Shown here: piece after piece, positions 1-7,830 of the stretch
Numbering within the stretch: the first letter of the stretch is position 1
Layout: the number at the start of each line of letters is the position of its first letter
From: Elusimicrobia bacterium UBA6262
Lineage (GTDB): Bacteria; CAYTYR01; UBA6262
Assembly: GCA_002441095.1 (NCBI GenBank)
Contig: DJVG01000020.1
Span: 1 to 25,981 of the forward strand
Length of the DNA: 25,981 nt
Direction of reading: 5' to 3'
Position numbers and translations under genes: made by a program
Notes under the pieces: model-generated
The model's input: only the letters and a program-made list of their open reading frames with translations
Database searches by the model: none
What the model was told of the DNA's origin: nothing

Positions 1-40
1 TAAACTTGACTTTACAAAGGTACAATTTGTTATCATAATT

Positions 41-80
41 TAACACTTAACACTTAACACTTTTAACTTAACACTGCTTT
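41..80. repeat. Heptamer array, one arm of family A, at the window edge
   Basis: TAACACT occurs three times in a row (41-61), then TTTAACT and TAACACT (62-75), then GCTTT. The outer end TAACACTGCTTT is identical to 10169-10180. The facing arm (AAAGCAGT-type) is not in positions 1-40, so it either lies outside the window or is absent. This lies downstream of etfB. Confidence 0.7.
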
Positions 81-102
81 ATATTTTACAATTAAAATCT
101 CA

Positions 103-888
103 TTATACTATTTTAAGTTCCCTCAGCCTGGCTACCAGCTTTTCTGCCTGCTCACTGATTTCACCCAGGATCATTTCCCCTCCCGGCCGGGCCGGAGGAG
201 AAAATATTTTGACGACCTGGGTCGGCGATCCAGTCAAGCCTATATTAGCCGGCTCTGCATTCAAGTCCTGGGCGGTCCAGGCAGCAATTTCCGCCTTTTT
301 TGCCCTCATCATGCCTTTGAGGCTGGGCAGTCTGGGTTCATTGATTTCTTTTACTACCGTGATCAGTGCTGGCAAGGACATTTCTATGACTTCATATCCT
401 TCTTCCATCATTCTTTCACAGCGGATATAGCCCTCTTTGATTTCTTCTATTTTACGGACATAGGCCACAAAAGGCAAGCCCAGTGATTCAGCGATGCCAG
501 GCCCAACCTGAGCCGTATCCCCGTCAATGGCCTGTTTACCGCAGATGATCAGGTCATAAGCGCTGATTTTCTTAATACCCATGGATAACGTATAACTGGT
601 GGCCCAGGTATCGCTGCCGGCAAAAGCCCGGTCACTGAGCAATATGCCGTCATCAGCTCCCATGGCAATGGCTTCTTTGATGGCTTCCTTGGCTTGCGGC
701 GGCCCCATGCTTAAGATCGTCACTTTGCCGCCAACTTTTTCTTTTATCCTGATGGCTTCTTCGATAGCGTATACATCGAAGGGATTAATAATGCTTTCGA
801 CGCCTTCCCTGACCAAGGTATTAGTTTTTTCACTGATCTTAACATCAGTCGTCCCTGGTACCTGCTTAATACATACTACGATGTTCAT
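103..888 (-). CDS. etfB: Electron transfer flavoprotein beta subunit
   Basis: A 261-residue protein that starts MNIVVCIKQVPGTTDVKI, the typical EtfB N-terminus, and keeps the family signature region around residues 110-175 (CGKQAIDGDTAQVGPGIAE, then the acidic and basic stretch before SLPALITVVKEINEPRLP). EtfB binds AMP and, with EtfA, forms the FAD-containing heterodimer that takes electrons from acyl-CoA dehydrogenases. An acyl-CoA dehydrogenase two genes upstream is the likely partner. EtfA is not in the window and is expected downstream, below position 1. The ATG follows GGAGG at a spacing of about ten bases. Length is normal for the family. The sequence alone does not show whether this Etf is bifurcating. 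Confidence 0.95.
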   Translation of the reverse strand: MNIVVCIKQVPGTTDVKISEKTNTLVREGVESIINPFDVYAIEEAIRIKEKVGGKVTILSMGPPQAKEAIKEAIAMGADDGILLSDRAFAGSDTWATSYTLSMGIKKISAYDLIICGKQAIDGDTAQVGPGIAESLGLPFVAYVRKIEEIKEGYIRCERMMEEGYEVIEMSLPALITVVKEINEPRLPSLKGMMRAKKAEIAAWTAQDLNAEPANIGLTGSPTQVVKIFSPPARPGGEMILGEISEQAEKLVARLRELKIV

Positions 889-908
889 ACTAACACGTCC
901 TCCGACTT

Positions 909-984
909 AGCGTATAGCGTGTAGCGGATAGCGTATAGGAAAGCTCTTTCTGTACCTTAACGCTTAACGCTATACGCTTAACGC
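909..984. repeat. Heptamer array hairpin upstream of etfB
   Basis: Four heptamers AGCGTAT, AGCGTGT, AGCGGAT, AGCGTAT (909-936) face four heptamers TTAACGC, TTAACGC, TATACGC, TTAACGC (957-984). In the GCGTATA register the arms match at 20 of 28 positions. The 20-nt apex holds its own small stem, GAAAG CT CTTTC. The array fills the gap between the HD-GYP gene and etfB. No U-run follows on the coding strand. Confidence 0.8.
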
Positions 985-988
985 CGAT

Positions 989-2257
989 TTAATCTATTAC
1001 GAATAAGGTACCTTTTTTGTAGGCAGCTAAAAAGGCTTTCACCACCGCCGGATCAAATTGGGTATTTTCACAGCGCTTGACTTCGGCTACAGCTTCTTCT
1101 GTTTTCATCCGCGGACGGTATGGCCGGTCACTGGTCATGGCGTCAAAGCTGTCAGCTACGCATATCACCCTGGCCAGGAACGGGATATCATCGCCAGCCA
1201 GGTTATCCGGGTATCCTTTGCCGTCAAAACGTTCATGATGGCTCCTGATGATCGTCCCGGCAGCCCTGAGGTCTTCGATCGGCTTAATGATGTTCTGGCC
1301 GATAACCGGGTGTTTTCTCATTACCACCCATTCCTCCTGGGACAACGGACCAGGTTTTTGCAGGATGGTATCAGGCAATGACAGCTTGCCGATATCGTGC
1401 AATAAGGCGGCTATCAGCAATGTTTCCTTGACTTCCTCGCTGATATCCATCTCCCCGTAGAACTGCTGTAACTCTTCCAAGATCGTGAACGTGATCTTAG
1501 TGACCCGCTCACTATGTCCATGAGTATAGGGATCGCGGGCATCGACAGCGGCGCTTAAAGCCCGGGCAAAATCAATAAACAGGTTCCTGAATTTTTTATA
1601 GAGCCGCTCGATCTCCCTGATCTTATCCTTCAGGTCATCCGTAGCCTTATATACCTCATCGCTTAATACCTGGCTGAATTCCTCCAACTTTGTATTAAGA
1701 CGGATGTTATCGGAATTTAATTTATCTGTCTCCATCTGCTGTTTAATAATATTCTTAATATAAATAATACTAACCAGGCCGACCAGGGCCATGTAAAACA
1801 TACGGTTGATCAATAAATTAAGCTCTTTAGGGACAAAGTCGCCCTGCTGGTAAAAATAAATGATCGTGGGATAAGTGACAAAAGCCAGGATAAGATTGAA
1901 CAGCAGGTGGGACCGGTTCAGGGAAATGCTCTCGATCAAAATAACGATAATAAAAATAAACCAGAGACGGCTTTCTAATCCGCCACTGGACCAAACAGCG
2001 TAATTGATCAGCATGAAATCGATCAGCGAAATAAAATACTCAGAGATATAGCTGACACGATTCTTTTTAACCAGGTAATAAATAAACGAGTTTATCAAGA
2101 CAATTATAATCAGAATGATATAAATAAAATTAATCTTGGAAGGAAAGCCCAGTGCTTTTTGCAGCAGGATACTGAATAAGCCAAAAACAAATACGACAAA
2201 ACGGGCGTAAATGTCCCGGATGAGCTTGTCTTGTATATTTTCGATGTTGTTGAGCAA
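989..2257 (-). CDS. Membrane-anchored HD-GYP phosphodiesterase
   Basis: A 422-residue protein. Residues about 17-170 form roughly six hydrophobic helices, about 175-225 look like a coiled-coil linker, and about 230-415 are an HD-GYP domain. The domain has the residues expected of an active cyclic-di-GMP phosphodiesterase: H246/H248, the HD pair at H287-D288 in HDIGK, H340-H341, and an intact HHERFDGKGYP motif. The membrane part matches no sensor domain I can name; it resembles compact MASE-like modules. The start is TTG, with AGAGGAG six bases upstream and no competing ATG. The gene sits between the acyl-CoA dehydrogenase (11 bp away) and etfB, so it is probably co-transcribed with lipid-oxidation genes. 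Its signal is unknown. Confidence 0.9.
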   Translation of the reverse strand: MLNNIENIQDKLIRDIYARFVVFVFGLFSILLQKALGFPSKINFIYIILIIIVLINSFIYYLVKKNRVSYISEYFISLIDFMLINYAVWSSGGLESRLWFIFIIVILIESISLNRSHLLFNLILAFVTYPTIIYFYQQGDFVPKELNLLINRMFYMALVGLVSIIYIKNIIKQQMETDKLNSDNIRLNTKLEEFSQVLSDEVYKATDDLKDKIREIERLYKKFRNLFIDFARALSAAVDARDPYTHGHSERVTKITFTILEELQQFYGEMDISEEVKETLLIAALLHDIGKLSLPDTILQKPGPLSQEEWVVMRKHPVIGQNIIKPIEDLRAAGTIIRSHHERFDGKGYPDNLAGDDIPFLARVICVADSFDAMTSDRPYRPRMKTEEAVAEVKRCENTQFDPAVVKAFLAAYKKGTLFVID

Positions 2258-2268
2258 GTAAAACTCCT

Positions 2269-3426
2269 CTATTTCTTACTTGCTGCCTCTTTGATCAGTT
2301 CCTGGGCGATCACATTCCGCTGGATCTGGTTAGTCCCTTCGTAGATCTGGGTAATTTTGGCATCACGCATCATTTTTTCCACCGGGTATTCTTTCATATA
2401 CCCGTATCCGCCAAACACCTGTACCGCATCGACAGTTACTTTCATCGCCACATCACTGGCAAAAACTTTGGACATGGCTGAAAGCTTGGATACATCTTTG
2501 GCTCCGGAATCGATCAAACGCGAGCATTCATAAACCAGGGCCCGCGCTGCTTCGATCTGGGTAGCCATGTCCGCCAGCATATGGCTCACTGCCTGGAAAG
2601 AAATGATCGGCTGTCCAAATTGAACCCTTTGCCGGGCATATTCAATGGCTTTATCAAAAGCGCCCTGGGCAATACCCAAGGCCTGCGCTGCCACTCCCGG
2701 CCGGGACTGGTCCAGGGTTTTCATGGCAACAATAAAACCCTTTCCTTCTTTACCCAGGATCTGGTCCTTATGTACTCTACAATCGCTAAACACTAATTCC
2801 CTGGTCGCTGAGGCCCTAATGCCCATTTTATTTTCCTTTTTCCCGAAGGAAAATCCAGGCATTCCTTTTTCCAGGATAAATGCTGTTGCGCCCCTGGCAC
2901 CCTTCTTTTTATCAGTCATGGCAATGACGGTATAGGTCTCTGCCTCGCCGCCATTGGTGATCCATTGTTTTGTGCCGTTCAGGATATAATAGTCGCCGTC
3001 TTTTTTGGCTGTCGTTTCCAGTCCACCGGCATCACTGCCGGCATTAGCTTCAGTCAAGCCGAAGGCAGCCAGTTTAGTGCCTTTGGCTAAAGGAGGCAGG
3101 TATTTCTTTTTCTGTTCTTCGGTACCAAATAAAAGTATGGGAAATGTACCCAGCGCCGTAGCGGCCAAAGATAAGGAGATACCCCCGCAGACCCGGGAAA
3201 GTTCTTCTACCGCCACTACCAATTCCATTACTCCCCCGCCCATTCCGCCATACGCTTCCGGGATATATACGCCGAAAAGATCAGCATCGCTCATTACTTT
3301 AACTATATCCCAGGGAAATTCTCCGCTTTCATCATATTTTTCAGTCACGGGCGCAATTTTTTCTACCGCTACCTTATGCGCCAGCTCAATTATCATTTTC
3401 TGCTCATCCGTCAAAAAGTAATTCAT
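2269..3426 (-). CDS. Short-chain acyl-CoA dehydrogenase
   Basis: A 385-residue protein of standard length for the short-chain acyl-CoA dehydrogenase family. It shows the N-terminal helical domain, the FAD/substrate loop FGLTEANAGSDAGG (about 122-135), the second signature near QVFGGYGYMKEYPVE (336-350), and the catalytic base E363 in IYEGTNQIQR, the position used by butyryl- and medium-chain enzymes. It should oxidise acyl-CoA to enoyl-CoA and pass electrons to Etf, which fits etfB nearby. It could run as a butyryl-CoA dehydrogenase in either direction; chain length cannot be read from sequence. The ATG has a strong AAGGGGG site just upstream. Confidence 0.93.
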   Translation of the reverse strand: MNYFLTDEQKMIIELAHKVAVEKIAPVTEKYDESGEFPWDIVKVMSDADLFGVYIPEAYGGMGGGVMELVVAVEELSRVCGGISLSLAATALGTFPILLFGTEEQKKKYLPPLAKGTKLAAFGLTEANAGSDAGGLETTAKKDGDYYILNGTKQWITNGGEAETYTVIAMTDKKKGARGATAFILEKGMPGFSFGKKENKMGIRASATRELVFSDCRVHKDQILGKEGKGFIVAMKTLDQSRPGVAAQALGIAQGAFDKAIEYARQRVQFGQPIISFQAVSHMLADMATQIEAARALVYECSRLIDSGAKDVSKLSAMSKVFASDVAMKVTVDAVQVFGGYGYMKEYPVEKMMRDAKITQIYEGTNQIQRNVIAQELIKEAASKK

Positions 3427-3567
3427 TATACCCCCTTGTTTATTAAGTCTTAAGTTATTGGTTGTGGAAGTAAGTTTAGTCAGAGGTTAATAGGTCTAGG
3501 TTTAAGACCATAGACTTCAGACTTACGTCTATACCTACTTCTATAACTAACAACATACTTCTCAATT
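3427..3567. repeat. Quasi-palindromic spacer between rnc and the acyl-CoA dehydrogenase gene
   Basis: This 141-bp gap is filled by an imperfect inverted repeat. Positions 3454-3481 align without gaps to the reverse complement of 3527-3554 at 21 of 28 positions, and five of the seven differences are A/G transitions. A smaller perfect hairpin (GGTCT at 3493-3497, AGACC at 3505-3509) sits near the apex. Short words such as AAGTCT, AGGTCTA and TAGACTT recur in both arms. No run of U follows the stem on the transcribed strand, so it is not a textbook terminator. Confidence 0.75.
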
Positions 3568-4278
3568 TTACTTGAGCTTTTCAAGAGCTTGCCTGGCCGC
3601 GGCCATTTCCGCTTCTTTTTTGCTGCTGCCTTCACCATGTCCCAGCAGGCGGTCTTCCACATAGACATCTACGGTAAAATATTTATTATGGTCAGGACCC
3701 GATTCTTTATAGTTCTTGTAATCAGGCAGCCGGCGGAAAAGAGATTGCAGTTTTTCCTGCAAGGTAGTCTTATAATCTACCGTCGTCGGCCTGATCTTGC
3801 GGATCACCGTATCTTCTTCCAGGAATTTCAGGATGAACTCGGTGATAGATTTGACACTGTTAGTATCCAGGAACATGGCCCCAACCAGCGCCTCAAAAGC
3901 ATCGGAAAGTATGCTGGGCTTCTTCCTGCCGCCAGACACCTCTTCCCCTTTTCCTACTAATAAATATTCACCCAGGTCGATGGATAGCGCCCAGCGGTTC
4001 AGCGTCTCCTGGCTAATGATATAAGACTTCAGTTTGGCCAGTTCTCCTTCTTCCAAATGCGGCAAGGTAAAAAAAAGATACTGGCAGACAACCATATTCA
4101 GTATGCTGTCTCCTAAAAACTCCAGCCGTTCATTAGAATAGAAATGCAGGTACTTTTGATCAGCGCTCAATTCCGGATGTTCGTGTACATACGAGGAATG
4201 GGTAAGCGACTGGGTCAAAAGATCCTTATTAATAAACGGCAGAGGTAACAGCTTTTCCAGATCTTCAGATTTTTTCAT
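3568..4278 (-). CDS. rnc: Ribonuclease III
   Basis: A 236-residue double-strand-specific endoribonuclease that processes rRNA precursors and structured RNAs. The catalytic domain carries the signature NERLEFLGDS at 49-58 (E53 and D57 region) and the second acidic motif DAFEALVGA (D126, E129). A double-stranded RNA-binding domain occupies about 168-236, ending in the usual KKEAEMAAARQALEKL. The ATG overlaps the end of fabF by 14 bases in another frame, so translation is probably coupled. A fab-acpP-fabF-rnc order is known in many bacteria. The long RNA hairpins predicted in the gaps of this window would be natural substrates; that link is inference. Confidence 0.96.
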   Translation of the reverse strand: MKKSEDLEKLLPLPFINKDLLTQSLTHSSYVHEHPELSADQKYLHFYSNERLEFLGDSILNMVVCQYLFFTLPHLEEGELAKLKSYIISQETLNRWALSIDLGEYLLVGKGEEVSGGRKKPSILSDAFEALVGAMFLDTNSVKSITEFILKFLEEDTVIRKIRPTTVDYKTTLQEKLQSLFRRLPDYKNYKESGPDHNKYFTVDVYVEDRLLGHGEGSSKKEAEMAAARQALEKLK

Positions 4279-5509
4279 ATTTCTTCATTACCAGGACCCC
4301 GTTATGCCCGCCAAAACCAAAGGAATTGCTTAACGCCACTTTTACTTCCAACGGGCGAGCTTTATTGGGTATATAATCCAGGTCACATTCAGGGTCTGGA
4401 TTTTCTAAATTTATTGTCGGGGGCACTATTTTATGCTGCATCGCCAGCAGGCAAACGATCGCCTCCACCGAACCAGCTGCTCCTAATAAATGTCCGATCA
4501 TTGATTTGGTTGAACCCACTGCTATTTTATAAGCATGTTCTCCAAACACTTTTTTGATCGCCTGGGTTTCTATTTTATCCCCCATCACGGTACTGGTACC
4601 ATGTGTATTGATATATTCCACTTCACTTGGTTTTACCCCGGCCCGCTGCAATGCCAGGCTCATGGCCTTAGCCGCACCTTCCCCGGTCGGCTCTGGCGCG
4701 CTCATATGATAGGCATCCCCGGTAGCCGCATAACCAGCTATTTCCCCATAGATGTGAGCACCCCTGGCTAGGGCATGGCTCAGCTCTTCGAGGATAACGA
4801 TCCCTGAACCTTCGCCCATGACAAAACCATCCCGGTCCCGGTCAAAAGGACGTGAAGCTTTCTTCGGAGCGTCATTGCGAACTGACATTGCTTTCATGGA
4901 ACAGAATCCGCCATAACCGATCGGGCTGATGCACCCTTCACCGCCGCCGCTGATCATGATGTCCGTATCCCCGCGTTTGATGATTTCCGCTGATTCTCCG
5001 ATACAATGGGAAGCAGTGGCGCAGGCAGTGACAATGGCAAAGTTAGGTCCCTTGATCTGCCACATAATAGAGATCTGTCCCCCAGCCATATTAGAAATGA
5101 TCATCGGGATAAGAAAAGGACTGATCCTGCTTGGTCCGCCTTCAATATATCTTTTCATTTGTGCTTCGATGGTTTGGATACCGCCGATGCCGGAGCTGAT
5201 CACGACGCCTATCCGGTCACGGTTTTCCTGATCCAGATCCAGTCCGGAATCTTTCAGCGCCAAACTAGTAGCGGCCACCGAGACCTGTACAAAACGATCA
5301 ACGCGTTTTGCTTCTTTTTTGTCCATATAGTTCTGCGGATCAAAGTTTTTTAATTCAGCGGCAATTTTCGACGTGAAACCGGTAGTATCAAAAGAAGTTA
5401 TAAGATCTACTCCTGATTCCCCGTTACAAAGCGCCTGCCAAACTTCTTCTTTACCGCTACCCAGCGGGGTCAGCCAACCCACGCCGGTAACTACGACTCT
5501 TCTATTCAT
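4265..5509 (-). CDS. fabF: 3-oxoacyl-ACP synthase II
   Basis: A 414-residue condensing enzyme that elongates acyl-ACP with malonyl-ACP in type II fatty acid synthesis. The catalytic triad sits at the same numbers as in E. coli FabF: C163 in TACATASH, H303 in NTHGTST and H340 in SMIGHLLGAAG. The C-terminus NSFGFGGHNG is intact. It is the next-to-last gene of the rpmF-plsX-fab-rnc cluster and overlaps rnc. The ATG at 5509 gives the standard MNRRVVVTGVG start. A 215-bp spacer with two strong hairpins separates it from acpP, so its expression may be set apart from acpP. Confidence 0.96.
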   Translation of the reverse strand: MNRRVVVTGVGWLTPLGSGKEEVWQALCNGESGVDLITSFDTTGFTSKIAAELKNFDPQNYMDKKEAKRVDRFVQVSVAATSLALKDSGLDLDQENRDRIGVVISSGIGGIQTIEAQMKRYIEGGPSRISPFLIPMIISNMAGGQISIMWQIKGPNFAIVTACATASHCIGESAEIIKRGDTDIMISGGGEGCISPIGYGGFCSMKAMSVRNDAPKKASRPFDRDRDGFVMGEGSGIVILEELSHALARGAHIYGEIAGYAATGDAYHMSAPEPTGEGAAKAMSLALQRAGVKPSEVEYINTHGTSTVMGDKIETQAIKKVFGEHAYKIAVGSTKSMIGHLLGAAGSVEAIVCLLAMQHKIVPPTINLENPDPECDLDYIPNKARPLEVKVALSNSFGFGGHNGVLVMKKYEKI

Positions 5510-5530
5510 GTATACCTCTCTCTATTTAGA

Positions 5531-5585
5531 GCAATCGAAATTCGAGATTCGAAAATTGATTGCAGTCTATTCTCGATTTTCGATT
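5531..5585. repeat. Inverted repeat upstream of fabF
   Basis: AATCGAAATTCGAGATT at 5533-5549 matches the reverse complement of 5569-5585 at 15 of 17 positions, with a 19-nt loop. A competing perfect 6-bp pairing exists inside the left part (GCAATC 5531-5536 with GATTGC 5558-5563). The word ATTCGA/TCGAAA is iterated in the arms, as in the other spacers of this window. It lies in the untranslated leader of fabF if transcription continues from acpP. Confidence 0.75.
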
Positions 5586-5645
5586 TTCCATCATCAGAAA
5601 GTCAAATATTATCATTCTTTCATTGACTTTGTCCTTTTTGCCGAC

Positions 5646-5708
5646 ACAATAAACACAATAAACACGGATCCTATGGATAATAGTTTATCAAATAAGATCC
5701 GTGTTTAT
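5646..5708. repeat. Perfect 13-bp hairpin between acpP and fabF
   Basis: ATAAACACGGATC (5658-5670) and its exact reverse complement GATCCGTGTTTAT (5696-5708) enclose a 25-nt loop with a second small stem (GATAA 5676-5680, TTATC 5685-5689). The left edge carries a direct duplication of the 9-mer ACAATAAAC at 5646-5654 and 5655-5663. On the coding strand the hairpin begins 16 nt after the acpP stop and is followed by a moderately T-rich tract, TGTGTTTATTGTG. It could block 3' exonucleases or cause partial termination, giving an excess of acpP message. That role is inference. Confidence 0.75.
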
Positions 5709-5724
5709 AAGAGTGCCCTTGCAA

Positions 5725-5961
5725 TTATGCATTTGTATGTGCTTTAATATAATCTATCGCTTGTCCTACTGATTGTAATTTTTCCGCTTCTTCATCGGGA
5801 ATTTCGATATCAAATTCTTCTTCGAGCGCCATGACCAGCTCTACCGTATCTAAAGAATCTGCTCCCAGGTCATTGATGAAACTGGCATCATTGGTAACTT
5901 CTTCCGGATCCACTCCCAGCTGCTCAATGATAATTTCTTTAACCTTGTCCTCAACTGACAT
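5725..5961 (-). CDS. acpP: Acyl carrier protein
   Basis: A 78-residue acidic carrier protein of normal length. The phosphopantetheine attachment serine is S36 in the canonical LGADSLDTVEL motif. Helix II (about 36-50) is rich in E and D, as needed for docking to Fab enzymes and PlsX. GGGAGGT lies directly upstream of the ATG, a strong ribosome site that suits an abundant protein. It lies 29 bp downstream of fabG and 215 bp upstream of fabF, with a perfect hairpin just after its stop. Confidence 0.97.
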   Translation of the reverse strand: MSVEDKVKEIIIEQLGVDPEEVTNDASFINDLGADSLDTVELVMALEEEFDIEIPDEEAEKLQSVGQAIDYIKAHTNA

Positions 5962-5990
5962 TGACTACCTCCCACTTGGTATTTTATTGC

Positions 5991-6740
5991 TTACATGAAA
6001 TTCATAACCATTCCGCCATCTACTACCACCACCTGACCGGTAATATAATCAGAATCCGGTCCGGCTAAGAATACAACCGCTTTTGCCACATCTTGCACTT
6101 CTCCCAGTTTAGCCATCGGTATACGCTTCAGCATTTCTGCTTTCACGGCCTCAGGCAATCCATGGGTCATAGCGGTCTGGATAAAACCAGGAGCAACAGC
6201 ATTAACGTTAACATTACGGGAAGCCAGTTCTTTGGCTGCGCTTTTAGTTAACGCTATTACACCTGCTTTACTGGCAGCATAATTAGCCTGCCCGGCATTG
6301 CCGGCAATACCGATGATCGAAGCTATGTTTACGATCTTACCGCTTCTGGCCTTGATCATCGGCCGGGTAACTGCTTTTAGGCAATTGAAGGTACCTTTCA
6401 GGTTAATACTGATCACCAGGTCCCATTCTTCTTCTTTCATGCGCAAAAGCAGGTTATCTCTCGTTATACCAGCGTTATTTACTAATATATCTATTTTACC
6501 GAATTTGTCAAGGATTTTATTAACCATTTCGTCGACTTCGGTACTCTTGGAAACATCAACTTTCAAAGCCATGGTCTTTCGTCCCAAGGCAGCCAATTCC
6601 TGGGCAGTTTTTTCTGCCTGTTCAAGATTGACATCTATGACGACAAGATCAGAACCTTCCTGGGCCAGGGCAGTGGCAATTTCCTTGCCAATACCTTGCG
6701 CCGCTCCGGTTACAATAGCTACTTTACCAGCTAATTTCAA
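5991..6740 (-). CDS. fabG: 3-oxoacyl-ACP reductase
   Basis: A 249-residue short-chain dehydrogenase that reduces 3-oxoacyl-ACP with NADPH. It has TGAAQGIG (11-18) for the dinucleotide, the NNAG motif at 88-91, and the catalytic S141, Y154 and K158 in the SDR pattern, plus the FabG-type ending ITGQVVVVDGGMVM. The start is TTG, chosen because the strong site AGGGGGTGA (6747-6755) lies six bases upstream and it gives the normal N-terminus MKLAGKVAIVTG. It lies between fabD and acpP, as in most fab operons. Confidence 0.96.
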   Translation of the reverse strand: MKLAGKVAIVTGAAQGIGKEIATALAQEGSDLVVIDVNLEQAEKTAQELAALGRKTMALKVDVSKSTEVDEMVNKILDKFGKIDILVNNAGITRDNLLLRMKEEEWDLVISINLKGTFNCLKAVTRPMIKARSGKIVNIASIIGIAGNAGQANYAASKAGVIALTKSAAKELASRNVNVNAVAPGFIQTAMTHGLPEAVKAEMLKRIPMAKLGEVQDVAKAVVFLAGPDSDYITGQVVVVDGGMVMNFM

Positions 6741-6746
6741 TCAAAA

Positions 6747-6755
6747 TCACCCCCT
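6747..6755 (-). promoter_or_regulatory. Strong Shine-Dalgarno deciding the TTG start of fabG
   Basis: On the coding strand this reads AGGGGGTGA, six bases before TTG. It is the best match to the 16S anti-SD in this gap and supports the TTG rather than any downstream ATG. Confidence 0.75.
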
Positions 6756-6781
6756 ATTCTAAATCAAATTCTAAATTCTAA
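6756..6781. repeat. ATTCTAA word array across the fabD stop codon
   Basis: The heptamer ATTCTAA occurs at 6756-6762, 6768-6774 and 6775-6781, with five bases between the first two. The fabD stop (TAG, 6778-6780) is part of the last copy, so the array reaches the final codon of the gene. It is a single-arm version of the word arrays in the longer gaps. Confidence 0.6.
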
Positions 6782-7716
6782 ATCTTATTTACTTGCGATA
6801 TCAAATCTTCTAAAGTTTGGCTATCAGCAACATTAGCGCAGGGCATCTTGCGGTTAATCCTCTTTAATAGTCCGCAAAGAGTTTTGCCCGGTCCGGCTTC
6901 TACGAAGTAGTCGGCACCATTATTAATAAGCTGTTGTACTGATTCTTTCCACAGGACAGGTGAAAATATCTGTTTAACCATTGCCTCTTTTGCTTCAGCA
7001 GTATCCTGGATGAATTTTGCATGGTAATTAGCTACGATAGGCACTACCGGATTATGCAGTTCAAATGCGTCCAATTCTTTTTCATACTTAAAACTGGCTT
7101 CTTTCATTAAACTGGAATGAAAAGGTCCTGAGACTTGCAATTGAATGACTTTCGTTGCCCCTGCTTTTTGCGCTTCGGACATGGCCGCCTGCACAGCTGC
7201 GGTTTCACCGGCGATCACCAGTTGACCAGGACAATTATAATTTACTGCCTCTACTACTTCAGGCTTAATATTTTCACATATCGCTTTTACTTTATCATCA
7301 TCCAATCCGATAATTGCGGCCATGGTACCTGGATGAAGGTGCGCGCTTTCCTGAAGTAATTGTCCGCGGATCTGTACCAGCTTAAGCCCTTCCTCAAAAC
7401 CTATAATTCCGCTGGCCGCTAAGGCAGCGTATTCGCCCAGAGAATGGCCGGCGACAATGTGCGGTTTTATTCCTCGCTCCGCCAATATTGCCGTAACAAC
7501 AGCACTAAGGGTAAAAATAGCAGGCTGTGTATACTGCGTCTGGGTTAACGTCTCGATTGGCCCTTCAAACATGATCTTGGTCAAGTCATATCCCAATGTA
7601 ACATTAGCCTGGTAAAAAAGCTCCCTGGCCAGTTCATATTTATTATATAATTCCTGCCCCATACCAACATACTGGGAGCCCTGTCCCGGAAACATGAATG
7701 CAATCTTTTTAGTCAT
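6778..7716 (-). CDS. fabD: Malonyl-CoA:ACP transacylase
   Basis: A 312-residue acyltransferase that loads malonate onto ACP. It starts with the family hallmark FMFPGQGSQYVGMG (7-20), has the nucleophile S92 in GHSLGEYAAL, and the partner histidine H200 in SGPFHSSLM. Length is normal. The ATG is preceded by GGAG. Its last codons and TAG stop run into the ATTCTAA word array. A 114-bp gap with a five-plus-five heptamer hairpin separates it from fabH. Confidence 0.96.
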   Translation of the reverse strand: MTKKIAFMFPGQGSQYVGMGQELYNKYELARELFYQANVTLGYDLTKIMFEGPIETLTQTQYTQPAIFTLSAVVTAILAERGIKPHIVAGHSLGEYAALAASGIIGFEEGLKLVQIRGQLLQESAHLHPGTMAAIIGLDDDKVKAICENIKPEVVEAVNYNCPGQLVIAGETAAVQAAMSEAQKAGATKVIQLQVSGPFHSSLMKEASFKYEKELDAFELHNPVVPIVANYHAKFIQDTAEAKEAMVKQIFSPVLWKESVQQLINNGADYFVEAGPGKTLCGLLKRINRKMPCANVADSQTLEDLISQVNKI

Positions 7717-7738
7717 GCAACTCCAATCATGTAAAAAC

Positions 7739-7822
7739 AGTTTTGAGTTTTGAGTTATAAGTTTTAAGTTATTGTAGTGAATCTTACCTTAATTCAAAAC
7801 TTAACACTTCTAACTTATAACT
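7739..7822. repeat. Heptamer array hairpin, family A (fabH-fabD gap)
   Basis: The left arm (7739-7773) is five heptamers of the type AGTTTTG/AGTTATA. The right arm (7788-7822) is five heptamers of the complementary type, such as CAAAACT, TAACACT and TATAACT. The arms align without gaps around a 14-nt loop and match at 24 of 35 positions, bounded by ACAG and CTGT. The same word family occurs at 41-80 and 10120-10180. Confidence 0.8.
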
Positions 7823-7830
7823 GTCTTTAT

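Noticed and set aside
3480..3668. Small minus-strand reading frame overlapping the end of rnc
   Set aside because: It is an out-of-frame shadow of rnc plus repeat sequence, with no ribosome site or family match.
7739..7822. Promoter for fabD in the loop of the heptamer hairpin (TTTTGA-17-TACAAT)
   Set aside because: The -35 match is poor and the A/T-rich word array yields such matches by chance.
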